Assembly (NCBI GenBank): GCA_004794785.1 | Contig: SJOL01006493.1 | Span: 665,112 to 729,111 of the forward strand | Length of the DNA: 64,000 nucleotides | Direction: 5' to 3' | From: Opisthorchis felineus | Lineage: Eukaryota; Platyhelminthes; Trematoda; Opisthorchiida; Opisthorchiidae | Shown here: one piece after another, positions 47,916 to 61,600 of the stretch | Layout of the letters: each line of letters opens with the position of its first letter | Position numbering within the stretch: the first letter of the stretch is position 1 | Made by a program: the position numbers and the translations under genes | The notes under the pieces: generated by a model | What the model saw: only the letters and a program-made list of their open reading frames with translations | What the model was told of the DNA's origin: nothing | Database searches by the model: none

Positions 47916-50203
47916 GCAGCCGAGCCACCACCAACATCGCGACATATTTCCAAGTAAATACACATAAACAAAACAGAAACATGGGCTACTCATCGCGTCA
48001 TGTTTGGTCTGATTGCGGCCCTTATGTTTGGCGTGAATGCGAATGCACTTCAAATACTAGGGCCTCGGTACACATGCTCTCGACATAACCTAAAGCCGGA
48101 GTGAAGAATGTTCACCTGATGACTTTGCGAAGGTGCGTGCAGAGTGGTGGCGGAAACCCATTCGAATTTCACATATTTGGGGTGTCAAGGTAGAAATCTG
48201 ATATGACGTTTCTGTTGAGCTATTTATGCCTCTAGTTGCCTGACCGTCCATCTGATGTAACCATCAGGACATTCTGCGAAACGAATTATGCACACACAAT
48301 TCGTGCCATGTTGTGGAGCGATGGGATAATTGTGGAGCAGAAATGGCCATAATTGCCACTGGTAAAATCTCCAAGTTCAAAATAGTTGGGCTGTTAATAT
48401 ATTTTGACGCAAGCGGCGAACCAAACGGAAACCACATGAATTTACACAAGCCATGCGCGTAAGGAAGGTCAGTGACCTCTTGATTTTGGGGTTTCGAGTG
48501 TGAACTTGGAACCTGAACCTGAACTATCGGGTCAGGTCCCATCCAACTGATGAGCCCCAATCAGGACGAAACGCGCAGCGGAATCGAACACTTTTGCCTT
48601 ATGATTAACGCCTGTGGAAATCGTCAACTCCATGGGTAGATAATTATCGGGTCCATCTTGAGAACCGTGAAAAGGTTAGGAATTATCCAGACTATTCACT
48701 AGTAGTCAGATTCAAGACAATATACGATGCATTTCCTAAAACATGCATCCGTATGTTTACGAATAGCTCCGTATTGTTTGCAAGCACACAATAAAAAATA
48801 TGACGCCTAGCTGAGAAATTCGCGGCTGTCACTTGACGACTTGGCTCGTGTATCGGCGTGCAGAGGACTGTCATCATGTGATGGCCTTCACGGGGAGTGT
48901 ACGACCTTTTGCGCATCCATAGTGAAGTAGATTTCGTCGAATACTGGACACAGTACTGCCTCGAAAGCACAGTTAGTTTAACTTTTGGACGTGAGCAGAC
49001 ATCCCGTGTTCCCAAGGTTAACTGGTCTACAAGACATTGGTTCTGTCTGACCAAACAATCAGGAATCAATACGAGTGTGGCTCATTCACAATGCAGTCCT
49101 CCAGTTTACTCAATGCGAGCACCATCGGGTTCAATTGTTCACATTTGGGCCTGCGAATGACAAACCTTTAGGCTCTAGACCTTCCGGAGTATCAAGTCTA
49201 CAACGGTTCTAACAGTGACATTCCGTGATCACCAATGTACACATCAAACTGTTCTTTGGCTAACACTATCTAGCCATGTGTTCCTAGAATGCGTTATATG
49301 GGTGGTGCGATCAATCGAAGCAACCTAGTGGTCGTTTACTTGTCCTAACATCTTTCAGCAATTGGAGGCCACAATTTGGAAAGGCTGCCCTCTCTGCTCA
49401 GCATCCGGACCTATCCCCTTAGACTTGCATCGGCTTACAAGGGCTTCCGAAAAGTACGGTCCAGCTCAAACAGCAGGTGGTATTATTTGTCCTACACAAG
49501 GATCTGTCGGCGTAGTTCGATGTGAGGGAAGAAACCAGATAGGGGTACCGACCTAATGTATGCTCCGTCACAGATATTACATAATAGGCATCGTATGCAA
49601 AAACGCACTACCTAAACGAGTGTCAAGTGCTCAACCTCATTTCAGGAGCTTGCGAGCTTGTCACATGTACCAAACTAACGGTCCTCAACGAGGGTGGAGC
49701 AACCGTAGGATGTTTTACGGCTCTTTAACAAAGGTCGACTTAGACTACGCCACGGAATTCAGCTTTGTAACTTGATCACTTACAAACTACTGGTCAGTAG
49801 GTAGGTTTGTCAATTAACTCGAGCACAACATTCAGGGAATTCCATACCTGTATAAACTTGTGGATAAATAATCTGACTTATCCAAGGACGTAGGATGTGA
49901 AAAGCAATGCATTCTTACAAGAAAGGTTTGTTGGACTTTCAGGATCTACTTACTCCATGAAGCAGGCCGAAAGCCCTAATGCTATCCAACAAAACTTATA
50001 TGTCCACGCTGGTCTGCTTGAAAAATAGTCAGTCAGATCAAGGGGTTAACTGACTCGATAGTATGAAGCGGTCAAATATACATGAGCAAGTGGTAAAATA
50101 ATGAATACACGCCCAGATTACTTACTAACACACCGACTCATTGGAAAAACAAGTGTTAACGAAACAACTACAAGTGAAATAGAATAACAGCATATCTACA
50201 ATA

Positions 50204-50209
50204 TTTATT
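50204..50209 (-). terminator. SF3A3 polyadenylation signal
   Basis: AATAAA on the minus strand about 72 nt downstream of the SF3A3 stop codon, a normal position for a cleavage/polyadenylation signal. Confidence 0.7.
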
Positions 50210-50280
50210 CCAAAATGAACAGGAATAAGGTGTTGTAATAAAAGGCAACGAGTAAAGTAAAGCCCCACGAAAATGGCGGT

Positions 50281-53200
50281 TCACAGAAGTCCTTGCCGTT
50301 TCAAATCCTCATATGTCTTGCGCGATACCACATTGCCCGAATTATCCTCCAGCTCCTCCTCAACATCTGGTCGCCAGCGTTCGGATTCCTTCACAGTGCG
50401 AATTCGTTGCCACAGGGCAAGTGCGTCCTCGATTTTGGTAACATGAGCAAAGTGGATGGTGTTCGGGATACCCAGACAACGCATGCCGTGAGCATGACGC
50501 CATTCGGAAAAATGTTGTTGGAAAGCCTTGGGTCCGCGATAGGTAACATTGCCACATATCTCACAGCTGTAGTACATGTTGAGTCCGTGAAGCTTGTATA
50601 ACCAGTATGGAATAGGCTGTGCGGAGTAAAGGGAAAATAGTTTGTATGAGACATACAGTGCAACTTTTCCGAACCTGGAGATAGAACAGATACAGAAAAC
50701 AATCAAAAATTGTTGGTAACATATTCCTGCTCTTCTCCAGAAAACATTCGGACGGCACTTCGAAACCGACAGGTATTCCTTGAAGAGGTATCCCTAAACT
50801 AATGAAAAGTCCTAAACCTGCCAGCATTTCTCGGCTAAAAGCTCTGAAACAATCACGTGTCGCTGTATGACTTCTGACTATTCTTTTATGTTAGCATTAA
50901 CACTAAAAGACAAGTCACCAAGTGGATGGTTGAGCTCCGTCCAATTTACATCGTTTTCATATTAGTCTTGATAAGATCCCCCAAAACAATTTATATGATA
51001 ACACACCATGAATCTTGAAGAGTCTCGATGGAAACCTGCAAAAAATGAAGGTCCCACGTGAAGTCCGAGGGGTATCAAGTGATATGAAACCCATAGAGTT
51101 GCAGACCCCCTAGCGCATCTTAATATGACAGTAGAATACTATTGGATTTTGGTCGAGACTTTAAGATTCTTCTCAGTCCATCTTTGCGATTTTATCAGAA
51201 CACTCTATGAAGGATACTAGGGTGTCTTAACACGAGAAAGAGGAAGAGGGAATGCCGTTTTTTTTAGTCATCATGTCGAGTCTGTATGTGCTCTGAGGTT
51301 TCTTTGTATTCTCGAAACTTTTACAGCTATGGGTACTGCCTTAGAACATCGTTAGTGGTGTTCGTCCTCCCAGTGATACGTATAAGTACTATTCGCACTC
51401 TTAATAACATATTTGGGCTGATACTTGGAATACCGCTACGCACCAGACCTTGAAGAGCGATTCTTTAAGCAATCCGTCCGGACTGGCATCCATCATGCGG
51501 GCACTGCCGATAGGTTCACCAAATTGGGTAACTTGGTATCAGGATTAGTCAAGTGACACTTATAAAAACGATTTACTGTTGACGACAACGCGTCACCACT
51601 GACGCATGACGTGTTCGAATTGGGGTGATTTGTTGGACCAGCCTGTGCGGTGAATTAGTCAGCTGTTTCTGACCTGTCCAAGCAGTGTCATGGCCGGAGG
51701 CGCACAGTGGGCGGTAGCCTAACACAAAGCAGTCTCATGCTAACAACGAAGGACAGCGAAAGTGTAGTCAGTTTATTCAGATGTGCTACGGTCAGGTGAC
51801 CTACTGGATCACTCATCACTTAGGAATGGCACAAGAGGAGGACGGTAGCGCTTGTCAAGATAAGCTGTATACCCGTTGTTTACCCGCAAAACCAGTGACG
51901 CTATCGTATCCCGTTGCATCACACAAATAAAGGGACATGCAATACATAGACCACGCTCCGTGATTAGTACAGCGCAACAGACAGCTTGTTACGCTGACCA
52001 ATTCCTATATCGAATCTGCGAAGCGCTCCATAAAACAACCATAAAAGACCTACCTTTCCATCCCAACCCAGAGGTAAATTTTTTGGATTGTAAGGAATGT
52101 CATCTTCCTCATCGTCACCGCCGGCGTTTCCGGAACCATCTGCATTCCCAGCCTTATCTGCATCCGCATCATCTTCGTCTCGTTCAAAACCAACACGCGC
52201 CTGGCGCCTTTGCACATTTTCAATCGTTGCCTCTCGGATTTCTTTGAGCAGTTCACTCAAGCGATAAATTCGTGCCTCCAGGACAGCAACTTGGCGATGT
52301 TTCTCACTAAGCGCGCTGCAAAAAAGGAACCGATCTTCAGAACAAGTTCAACTAACAGACGACAACCATTTGTCGATAAAAAAGGGATCCAACAACTCAC
52401 GCGGGCATGTGACCCCAGGCGGCTGTCTTTGCAAACCCCTTGGTTGCTCGTTGCTTTGTTACAAACATCTCAGCCGGAAGCTCCTCCAAAGCCTTGCCTT
52501 TTGTAGACCATAGCCGTTTGGCTCGCTCTTCTAAAGTACCTCCACACTTGAGACCCAAAGCCAGCAAAGCCGACTTTAGACGATCCAAACCTAAGGAGGC
52601 CAACTCCTCCCAGGTAGTGAAAGCAGTCAGATCGAGATGAGCCCCGCCATGACTCAGAGCTGGGGCAGCTTCACGTCCCCAACCTGGGAAAGTTCCCTGT
52701 GCCCACTCCGTTTCGAACTTCGCCAGCGCATCTTTCGTTTCCTATAAAGAGGTAACGGATATCAAGAACGGCAGTACAGAATATTAACCCTTTATGTAGC
52801 AGATATTTTGCAGGTGATAGAACTGTCATTAAGTGGGACAGATGAAATTAGTCCTCGTGCGCAAACCCCTGGGAAACCGAATCAGCTTTGGAGCTGCAGA
52901 ACACCAATCACAGCATCAGCCTCAATCAAACCAAGAAAAGGAGCGTTGTTGGAAATATCAGTATCCCCGAAAACCGTTTACCTGTCGAGTCATTACCGAA
53001 TTTGTTTTGTAAAAATTTTAAATTTCGCGCCTTTTCCGCCATGTTGCACATTATTCCAAAAGGACCGCACTTCTTCCCTATTGGCCAGTTGCACTTTGTG
53101 TGCTAATGATTCTATCTTCCCCAAGGTCACTCCATCTATATATATATATATGCTCCCGCTGTACTTCGCCTTTGGTTGAGGCAGTAAAAGCTCCCCTGCG

Positions 53201-55641
53201 AAGGTCCGGTCTTCTTCTCTCTGCGCTAGGAGTGGTTGGACTCGTGTCATAGCTGGGGATTTGTGCGCTCGTTCTCAAGCCGATGATCGTACCCGTTCAG
53301 ATACATAACAAGCGTCCCTTGGGTATCATCGGCAGGGCAATCAACCTTTTTCAGTCATCTTGGATAGGACCGACTTTTCTTATTATTGTACCGAGCTACG
53401 TCCAGGTGACACAAGGCTTGACGACGTACGCTCGCTGGTACTGCGATAGCGAATACAATATCCTCCGAAGAGCGCTCACTCCTCAGGAATGCCCAAAGGA
53501 ACATTCGCAAACGAATACAATGTACTAATTCACCGAGAAAGGGTCAATTCTCAACGAAGGTTGCATCCCTTTTTCCAGTAAGGTTTTTTCTATTGAGTTT
53601 AGATAACTATGTTCAGTGGAGCATCATGTTCCATCGACAATCTCCATAGCATGGCGTCCGTATGAGCCATGGCTGCCTTCCTCTTGTGTTAAAAAAGGTG
53701 CCCGAGTTCCCATTAAAGGTTGCCTTCTAATGTGACGCATGTCTCACACGAGTAACTACCAAAGCAAATTGTAAAAAACACAACAGCCAAGCTTACTTCG
53801 TCCAAATCCACGATTGGTCGTGCACGAGAGAGGAAATCTTCCAGATAAGCCAACAAATCTTCAAGGTACCTAGAAAAAAGGTGACAACGAAACAGGCGAA
53901 ACCTACGCTTTATAGGCAATCCCTTTTTTGTCACGAGCAATGTCGTATAGTCGGTCAAAGAAGGATATGTAAGTAAGGTAATCAATGCGCTACATTTGAA
54001 TATGAGATATGCTGAAAAGGGACATACTGGTACACCTTTCACGTTCAAGTATTTTTTGTAGATATCATGCAAATCCAAGAATCTGCCATAGCCTTCTTCA
54101 TCGGAAAACTCGATTAGCGTTGCATTGGCTTCCTCTGGTTTCTCGCGCATTTCTCTGTACTTTTCGAATTCTGTGGACATGGGCACACATATCTATGGGA
54201 GAAAGTATTAGCATGGGTGTGTGACCAACTTCGTCCGGATGTTTTCGGTGAAAGTCCTTGATCTGTTTCAACCGATCGTAAAATTCGTTAAACTCGTTTG
54301 GACCAGACAAGGCTTGTATGTCCATTTTGCGCATGCTAATGGTGAAAAAGTGGAAGACAGGTATGACAGCAACATTAATAATGCTAGTAGAAACAATAAC
54401 ATAATAATGGTAGCAGCTCCGAATAGTAGTGCAGCTAGTGGTGGCGAACCTTAGTCATGTTTATCAGCACTTCTCTAAGTTTCAACGTAGTTCATAGGGT
54501 GCTGGTTCTCACATGTTTCAAATGGCCCGTGGGTTGCCTCGCACATTTTAAGATTTGGCCCACTAACGTCATAACAGACTGAGTTTCTCCAAATATGGGG
54601 ACCGGCTACAACAGGAGACAGTTCATGTCTCGTTGCTAAGTCATGGACTGCCCACCTCTCCGTCGTCTCCATGCTGTACAAGGCTGGACGAAGAGGGCTC
54701 TATGAGGCAAACGGTCCTCTGGCATACGAAGTACGTGGCCTAACTACGGTAGTCTGTGGAATATGACCAACTGATCGACTGAGGGAGAGTGAGCTTTCCA
54801 GAAAACCATCTGGCATACTTCAGCATTACTGATCCGATGTTCCCACCAGACTCGCATAATGCTTCGAAGGCACCGATGGTCAAACACAGAGTATCCAAAA
54901 ATCTTCCGCATGCAGCGGACACGTCTCTGATCCATACAGTAGGACAGAACAAGCAGTGGTATTGCAAACTCTACCCTCGACAGACAGGCTGATGTTACGT
55001 CAGTGCCACAAATGTCTGAGGCTGGCAAACGCTGCGCTGGCCTTTCCAATTGGGGTAGTGATTTCACCCTTCGCCAGTCTGCCGAGGCTTATGCAGCTGC
55101 CCGAAACATCGATAGGTTTACCTGCAAACATGAAGTTTGGGTCTGATCTCACCCAGTCTTTCAGCATCACTATAAACTGTGCATGTATGAATCACATGCC
55201 GAACTGTGCGTTAGAATTATTTAGGTCACCCAAGAAATCCAATCCACGAATAACAATATCGTCGGCGCACTCTATGAGCGAACGACCAGGGGGAACTTCG
55301 ATCCGCAGGCAGATAAAGACTCCAGCAGCACATCGAGTACGAAGTCAAAGGGATGACGGAAGGTATCACTGACACCACTGGATGCAGTGAACTCAGAAGA
55401 GAGCCTGTCGTAGACGCACACGTCAATGGAAGACATATAAAAGCTTTATAAGAGACAAGAATTTATAATGAACGCCCTTCGTCACCAGACACTGTCACAG
55501 TTCCAGACGATCGACGGAAGCAAAAGCAGCTTCCAATTCAAGAAAAATAACCATTGTTAGTGTTGGGGATATCAATATCCCCAAAAACTCTGTATCTTTG
55601 TGTGTGCGAACGAACTTCCGGCATTTTCAAGGTCAAACTAT

Positions 55642-55681
<40 letters not shown>

Positions 55682-58600
55682 TGTCATTTTTCTGTTATTG
55701 CCTGTTAATCGCCTGTTGTTCGGAGCATTACATTTGTGTCCAAGGTTTTGTCTCCTTACTATTCTGCTGTAGTAGGAGTCGGGATCAGGCAACATAGATG
55801 AGGATAGAATATCATCACCGTCCGCGCATATTATTGTTTGCTCGCTGCGTTATCGAAACATAACATCTTTGGCGACGCAAGATGGAGGCAGATCAACTCA
55901 AAGTAATGTTTGAGCAACAGCTGCAACTCATAAAAGTATTTACGGAGCGACTATCAACTACATCTTTTGCTTCACCGGCTGCGTCGAGCGTCCCACAGTC
56001 GGTTGACGGAATTGCTGGCAGTATCAACGAGTTTTGCTATGAACCCTCGGCTGGTATAACGTTTGATGCTTGGTTTCGTCACTATGAAGACCTGTTCTGG
56101 GTCGACTTTTCAATTCAGGATGATAGTTGGAAGGTTCGCCTCCTGCTCCGAAAACTTGGACCCGCAGAGCATGATAAGTACACTAGGTATATTCTTCCAA
56201 AGAACCCACGTGACTTCACTTTTGATGAAACGGTTCACATGCTATCGCAAATATTCGGCGAGTAAACGTCAATTTTCAACATCGGCTATTGATGCCTGAA
56301 GCTGGTGAAAAGTGACGCAGACGATTTCCTCACCCTTTCTGGCATCGTGAACCGGGAATGCGAACGGTTCAAACTCCGATCGTTAACGGGAGATCAGTTC
56401 AAGTCCCTGATTTTCATATGCGGTCTACAATCCCCGAAGGATGCAGAAATCCGTACCCGACTCCTCAGCCGCATCGAGAAGGACCCATCGATGACGCTGC
56501 AGGCCATCACCTCGGACTGTCAACGATTGCTTAACCTGAAGCATGACACCACGATGGTCCAACTTGGGGGTCATGGCGGTTCCGAAGTTCATGCAGGCTA
56601 CGCAGCAGCTTCGCCCTGTCAATACTGGCCCGACCAAATAGGCCTCACATTATTCTGGTCCGAAGCAAAACAAAGGTCCAAAGAAGACACCAGCTTCACA
56701 ATGTTGGCACTGTGGAGCCTGGCACTTCGTCAGGTTCTGTCTCTACAAGCAGTATCGGTGCCGCCAATGTAAGTCCGTGGGACACAAAGATGGGTATTGT
56801 CAGTCACGGATGCATACGGCCTCTGGTGTTTCAAAGCCGTCATGACGCGTCCGTCCCAAACCAAAATCGAATCCTGTTGGCTCCTCTCTCAGTTTGCTGG
56901 CTACTCTCCAGATCAAAACCCCAGGTCACCGAAAGTATCTCACAGTCACCGTCAATGGTCATCCAGTCCGTCTGCAGTTGGGCACTGCGTCGGACATTAA
57001 CATCACTTCGGAGAGGCTTTGGCGCACTCTCGGGCAACCTCCGATCAGACAAGCCGCTCGAACTGCTACCAGTGCCTGCGGTGGAGAGCTAAAACCTTCC
57101 GGTGAGCTCCAGTGCTGTGTATCTTTTCGGGGAACTACATTCGTGGGGTCGTATTATGTAACGGCAGCTGAGCTGAACTTATTGGGTCTTGATTGGTTCG
57201 ATCGCTTGGGGTTAGCCGACATTCCAATCAGTCATTTGCAGTACACTTCAGTCTTCCACGGCGCATCCAGATCATGCATCCGACTTTATCAAGCGATTTC
57301 CAGTTGCTTTCCGATCCGGTCTCGGTCAGTGCACTGCGACGCAAGCAGTCTTCCACCTCCTTCCAGGTGCTACGCCAGTCTTCCGTTCAAAGAGATCAGT
57401 TCCGTACGCTTCCCTCCCACTGGTAGATGCCGAAATTCAACGGCTGGGACAACAGGGCGTTCTGTTCCCTGTATCCTACTCCGCCTGGGCAGCGCCGATC
57501 ATCGTGGTGAAGAAACCCAACGGTGACATCCGCATATGTGCCGATTTCTCAACCGGCCTAAATGCAGCTCTCAAGCTGCACCACTATCCACTGCCAGTGC
57601 CTGACGACCTATTCACTGTTCTGAACGGTGGGAAGTACTTCGCGAAAATCGACCTTGCTTAAGCGTATCTTCAAGTTGAAGTCGCACCAGAATCACGCCC
57701 ACTGTTGACAATCAACACACACCGCGGGCTGTATTAATACACCCGTCTCCCGTTTGGCGCCAAAACCGCCCCAGCAATTTTCCAGCAGTTGATGGACACC
57801 ATCCTTTCTGGCATTCGGGTGTGGTCGCATACCTGGACGACGTGCTGATCGTTGCTGTTTCACCCGAAGAGCTGTTTGATCGGATCAATGCCGTCTTGCT
57901 GCGCAGTCAGGACAATGGCCTCCGCCTCCGTCCTGAGAAGTGTCAATTCTTCTTGAAAACAGTGAAGTATCTTGGTTTCATCTTCAACTCCTCTGGTCGT
58001 CATCCTGACCCAGAGAGCGTTCGAGTTATACAGCAGATGTCACCTCCTAAGGATGTCCCATCATTACGTTCCTTTTTGGGGTTAATCAGCTATTATTCGG
58101 CATTCTTGCCTTCGCTACACGACATTCGACACCCACTAAATCAATTGCTTGGGAAGGACGTCCCTTGGCGCTGGTCAGAAGAATGCGAGGAAGCGTTCTG
58201 CAGGCTAAAGGCGATGCTCAGTTCCGATCTGCTGCTGACCTACTACGACCCAAAGCTACCGATCGTCATGGCAGCTCCTACTTTTGACTCCCTACTTTTG
58301 GAGTCGGTGCCGTCATTCTGCACGTCCTCCCGGACGGATCGGAGAAGGCCATCATGCACGCGTCGAAATCACTAACGCCAGCAGAACAGCGTTATGGACA
58401 GATAGAGAAAGAAGCTTTGGTCTTGGTGTTCGCCGTCCGGCATCTCCACAAGTTGTTGTACGGTCGCCGTTTCACCCTACTTACTGATCATAAACCCTTA
58501 CTGTCTATTTTCGGTTCAAACGAAGGTTCCCGCACACTGCCAACCGCCTTCAAAGGTGGGCGCTTATCATGCTGGGCTACGACTGATATTCAGTATCGTC

Positions 58601-61600
58601 GCACCACCGACTTCGGTCAGGCCGATGCATTATCTCGCCTGATCAGCAATCAGCCAACTCACGGAGAAGACACGGTTATTGCGCAGGTTGCTCTCGAGGA
58701 CGTAGCCGGTCTCCAGTTAGTCCAGACTGTTCGTGCATTACCTGTGACAGTGACAGAGGTTTAACAAGCTACCATGGCTGATCCGACGCTTCAGAAGGCG
58801 ATCCAGTTCGTGAATTCTCGATGGCCTCCGAACCTCAAAGATGATTGCCTTCGACAGCTCCTTCATCGACGAGATGCACTGTCGGTCGTAAATAATTGCT
58901 TAATGTTTGGAGATCGCGTCGTGATCCCTCAATCTTTACGCCATCGAGATGGTTCAAGTGGCTAGAGCGCGAATCTACTAACCGGAAGGTCCGTGGTTTG
59001 AACCCGGCCTATGCCTCTCGACTTCCCCTGTCTAGGCTCAGGCAACCTGGCAGTATCCCAGCCCTCGTGCTCCCTTTGGGTGGAATGGCAGCTAGGCACC
59101 GAAAGGGTGCTACAGCTGAACGATTTATTTTGATTTACGCCATCGAGTCCTCCGTCAGTTCCATTCTGGGCATCCAGGAATAAACCACATGAAGTCAATA
59201 GCTCGCGGTTACACATACTGACCGCACATGGACCAGCACATCACTGATTTTGCAAAACGTTGCTCCCGATGCCAACAAGCTGCCAAGAACCCGCCATATC
59301 AACCAACGGTTCCCTGGCCTCGACCTGAGAAGCCTTGGTCCACATTTATTACGCAGGACCGATACACGGCACTTCCTATTTGGTTTTGATTGACGCTTTT
59401 TCCAAGTGGCCAGAAATCATTCCGGTGTCATCTCCAACAATATCTAGTACGCTGCGTGTGTTATTCAACATTTTCAGCCAGCATGGTTTACCGGAATCCA
59501 TCGTCTCAGACAATGGTTCGCAGTTCACCTCCGCTGAGTTCCGCGAGTTTTGCACTCGACATGCTATAACGCACGTTCGTTCACTACCGTACCACCCGCA
59601 ATCGAATGGTCAAGCAGAAAGGTTCGTCGACACATTCAAGAGAACCTTGCTTAAAGCTCGAGGGGAGACATCCGTCGAAGCCCTTCAGAGATTCCTGTTT
59701 GTGTACCGAACGACCCCGAATGATGCTTTGGCGAACCACCAGTCACCTGCAGAGGCACTCATGGGCCGTAAGCTGAGAACTCTGCATTCTTCCATGTTGC
59801 CAAAACAGTCTACGGAGTCAAGGTCTATACCGATGGCAGCTGGAGCTCCATTCAAGGTGGGAACGCTCGTACTTGTCCGTGATTATCGCCCGGGACACGA
59901 TGCGTGGATTACAGGTCGCATCCTGAGCAAACGCGGTAGTGTGATGTACGACGTATCAGTTAGTCAAGACACCTGGACCAGACATCAAAACCAACTCCGC
60001 TTTAACAGCACGCCGGAAACTCCAGTATGTTCGGGTACCGTACCGTTGGACATATTGCTCGATACTTTTGAGCTGAAAGCTGATGCAGTTTCGAAAGAAG
60101 AGAGTGTGACCGGCAGCTCAGTGCTTGATCCAGCACTTCTTCCCAGGCGATGTACAGACCGACGCCACCGCCAGCCAGAACGTATCCAGGTCGACCCACG
60201 TCGAGCTTGTTACTGACTTTTCACAAGGGGAGGTGTTGGGGATATCAATATCCCCAAAACTCTGTATCTTTGTGTGTGCTAACGAACTTCCGGCATTTTC
60301 GAGGTCAAACTATAGATATATACATATGCGTTGTCATTTTTCCGTTATTCGCCTGTTGATTGCCTGTTGTTTGGAGCATTACAGTTGTGTCCAAGGTTTC
60401 GTCTTCTTACTATTCCGCTGTACTAGGAGTCGGGATCAGGCAACATAGCTGGGGATAGAATATCGTCACAGTCCGCACATATTATTGTTTGCTCGCTGTG
60501 TGATCGGAACACAACAGTTAGTCATCGGGAGGAATGCCGCAGTCCCAGTACCCGTCACAAAATGAAGATATGATCGATACAGCCTTTACCACGACAAGAT
60601 TCAGCTTGATTCTCGAGAATCTGACCTTCTTGATGATGGACCAACCTGCGTAGGATAAGAGAAATAACACTGGAAGCAAATTCAACTAGACTGATGTCCC
60701 GGAGGTTTTCGAACGATGTTCATGCAACATTTTTGAATATGAAAATCACTGTCGAGGCGCCCCATTCTGTCGATATTCCTTCCGTATTCCAGATATTTTG
60801 GAGTGAAGTCGCCAGGTCAGCCACAAGAGGCCCACCACCTGTGAACAGTACACAATGTAAAACCTATGAACTAGTTACACAGTTGTGCCTCGGTGGTTAA
60901 AGGATGAACTTGCTGACCAGAAAGTCCATGGTTCGAACTCAACCAACTCAACTCAACCTATGTACTTCGATCGCTCTTGTCTAGGCTTGGACAACCTGGC
61001 AGTATCGACACACTCGTGTATCCCTCGGGTGACATGGCAGCTACGGGCCGAAAGGGTGTTACCGTTGAAGGATTTATTATTATCATTATTATTATTAAAC
61101 TGAATGCAGACTTCTGTTATCGGTGGGCTACTGGTGTTCACTAGGGTTCATATGGTCCTTTCACAAGTTAAGTTGATGAGGGCTACCCAAATTGTTCTTC
61201 GAAGCGTTCAGCTCATCGTTCAAGACTAAGTTTGTCAGAAGTGAGGTTCCATCCTTTTCGCAGGTCGCTTCGCTAATACCAACCCCTTCAGAGCATCTGA
61301 TAGGATCAGCTGGAACAAGATGCGGCTATTTCTCGTCGCTGAAGCTGTATCCGTTCCCCGGAGCTTCGCTATCTATCGGCGTTTTCTGCAATGTTTAGGT
61401 TCCTCACTATTCGGTGTTTGAGGATGTATGCGCGCGATCAGTCGTCTGTCAGTATGGTTTTCCTGACTTCATTGAGACCTTCCGATCGTGATGACACGCA
61501 GTGTTCATTGGGGTGTGCGAATAGGACGGCCAGAAACTGGAGGAAAGACCATTCCAAAAGTTGTGACCAGGGTTTGTATCACTTTTTTCCAGTCGCCTTC

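Larger units (their letters stand above)
45429..50203. other. Intergenic spacer between SF3A3 and kanadaptin
   Basis: It should contain the kanadaptin promoter (above 45428) and the SF3A3 3' end. Apart from two fold-back family pieces (46370-46430 and 47604-47915), no transposon, RNA gene or conserved protein was recognised. Frames up to 125 codons exist but look random. Confidence 0.4.
55561..60516 (+). mobile_element. Ty3/gypsy LTR retrotransposon, both LTRs, defective
   Basis: The element has two LTRs (55561-55865 and 60234-60516) and the 5-bp target duplication GTTAG (55556-55560 and 60517-60521). A purine tract AAGGGGAGG precedes the 3' LTR and a TGG-starting PBS-like stretch lies at about 55870. 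Gag carries two CCHC knuckles, and pol runs protease, RT, RNase H, integrase. It resembles the Mag/CsRn1-type fluke elements, though I cannot fix the lineage. Frameshifts, two in-frame TAAs in RT, changed catalytic residues and a SINE insertion disable it. It lies antisense inside SF3A3 intron 3. Confidence 0.93.

Noticed and set aside
48692..49160. Pair of overlapping frames over 85 codons in the SF3A3/kanadaptin spacer
   Set aside because: They lie on opposite strands of the same DNA, show no recognisable domain and have no supporting splice or start context.
57655..57740. In-frame TAA codons in RT as possible recoding
   Set aside because: Other frameshifts, lost catalytic residues and a SINE insertion show ordinary decay, and stop readthrough is not needed to explain it.
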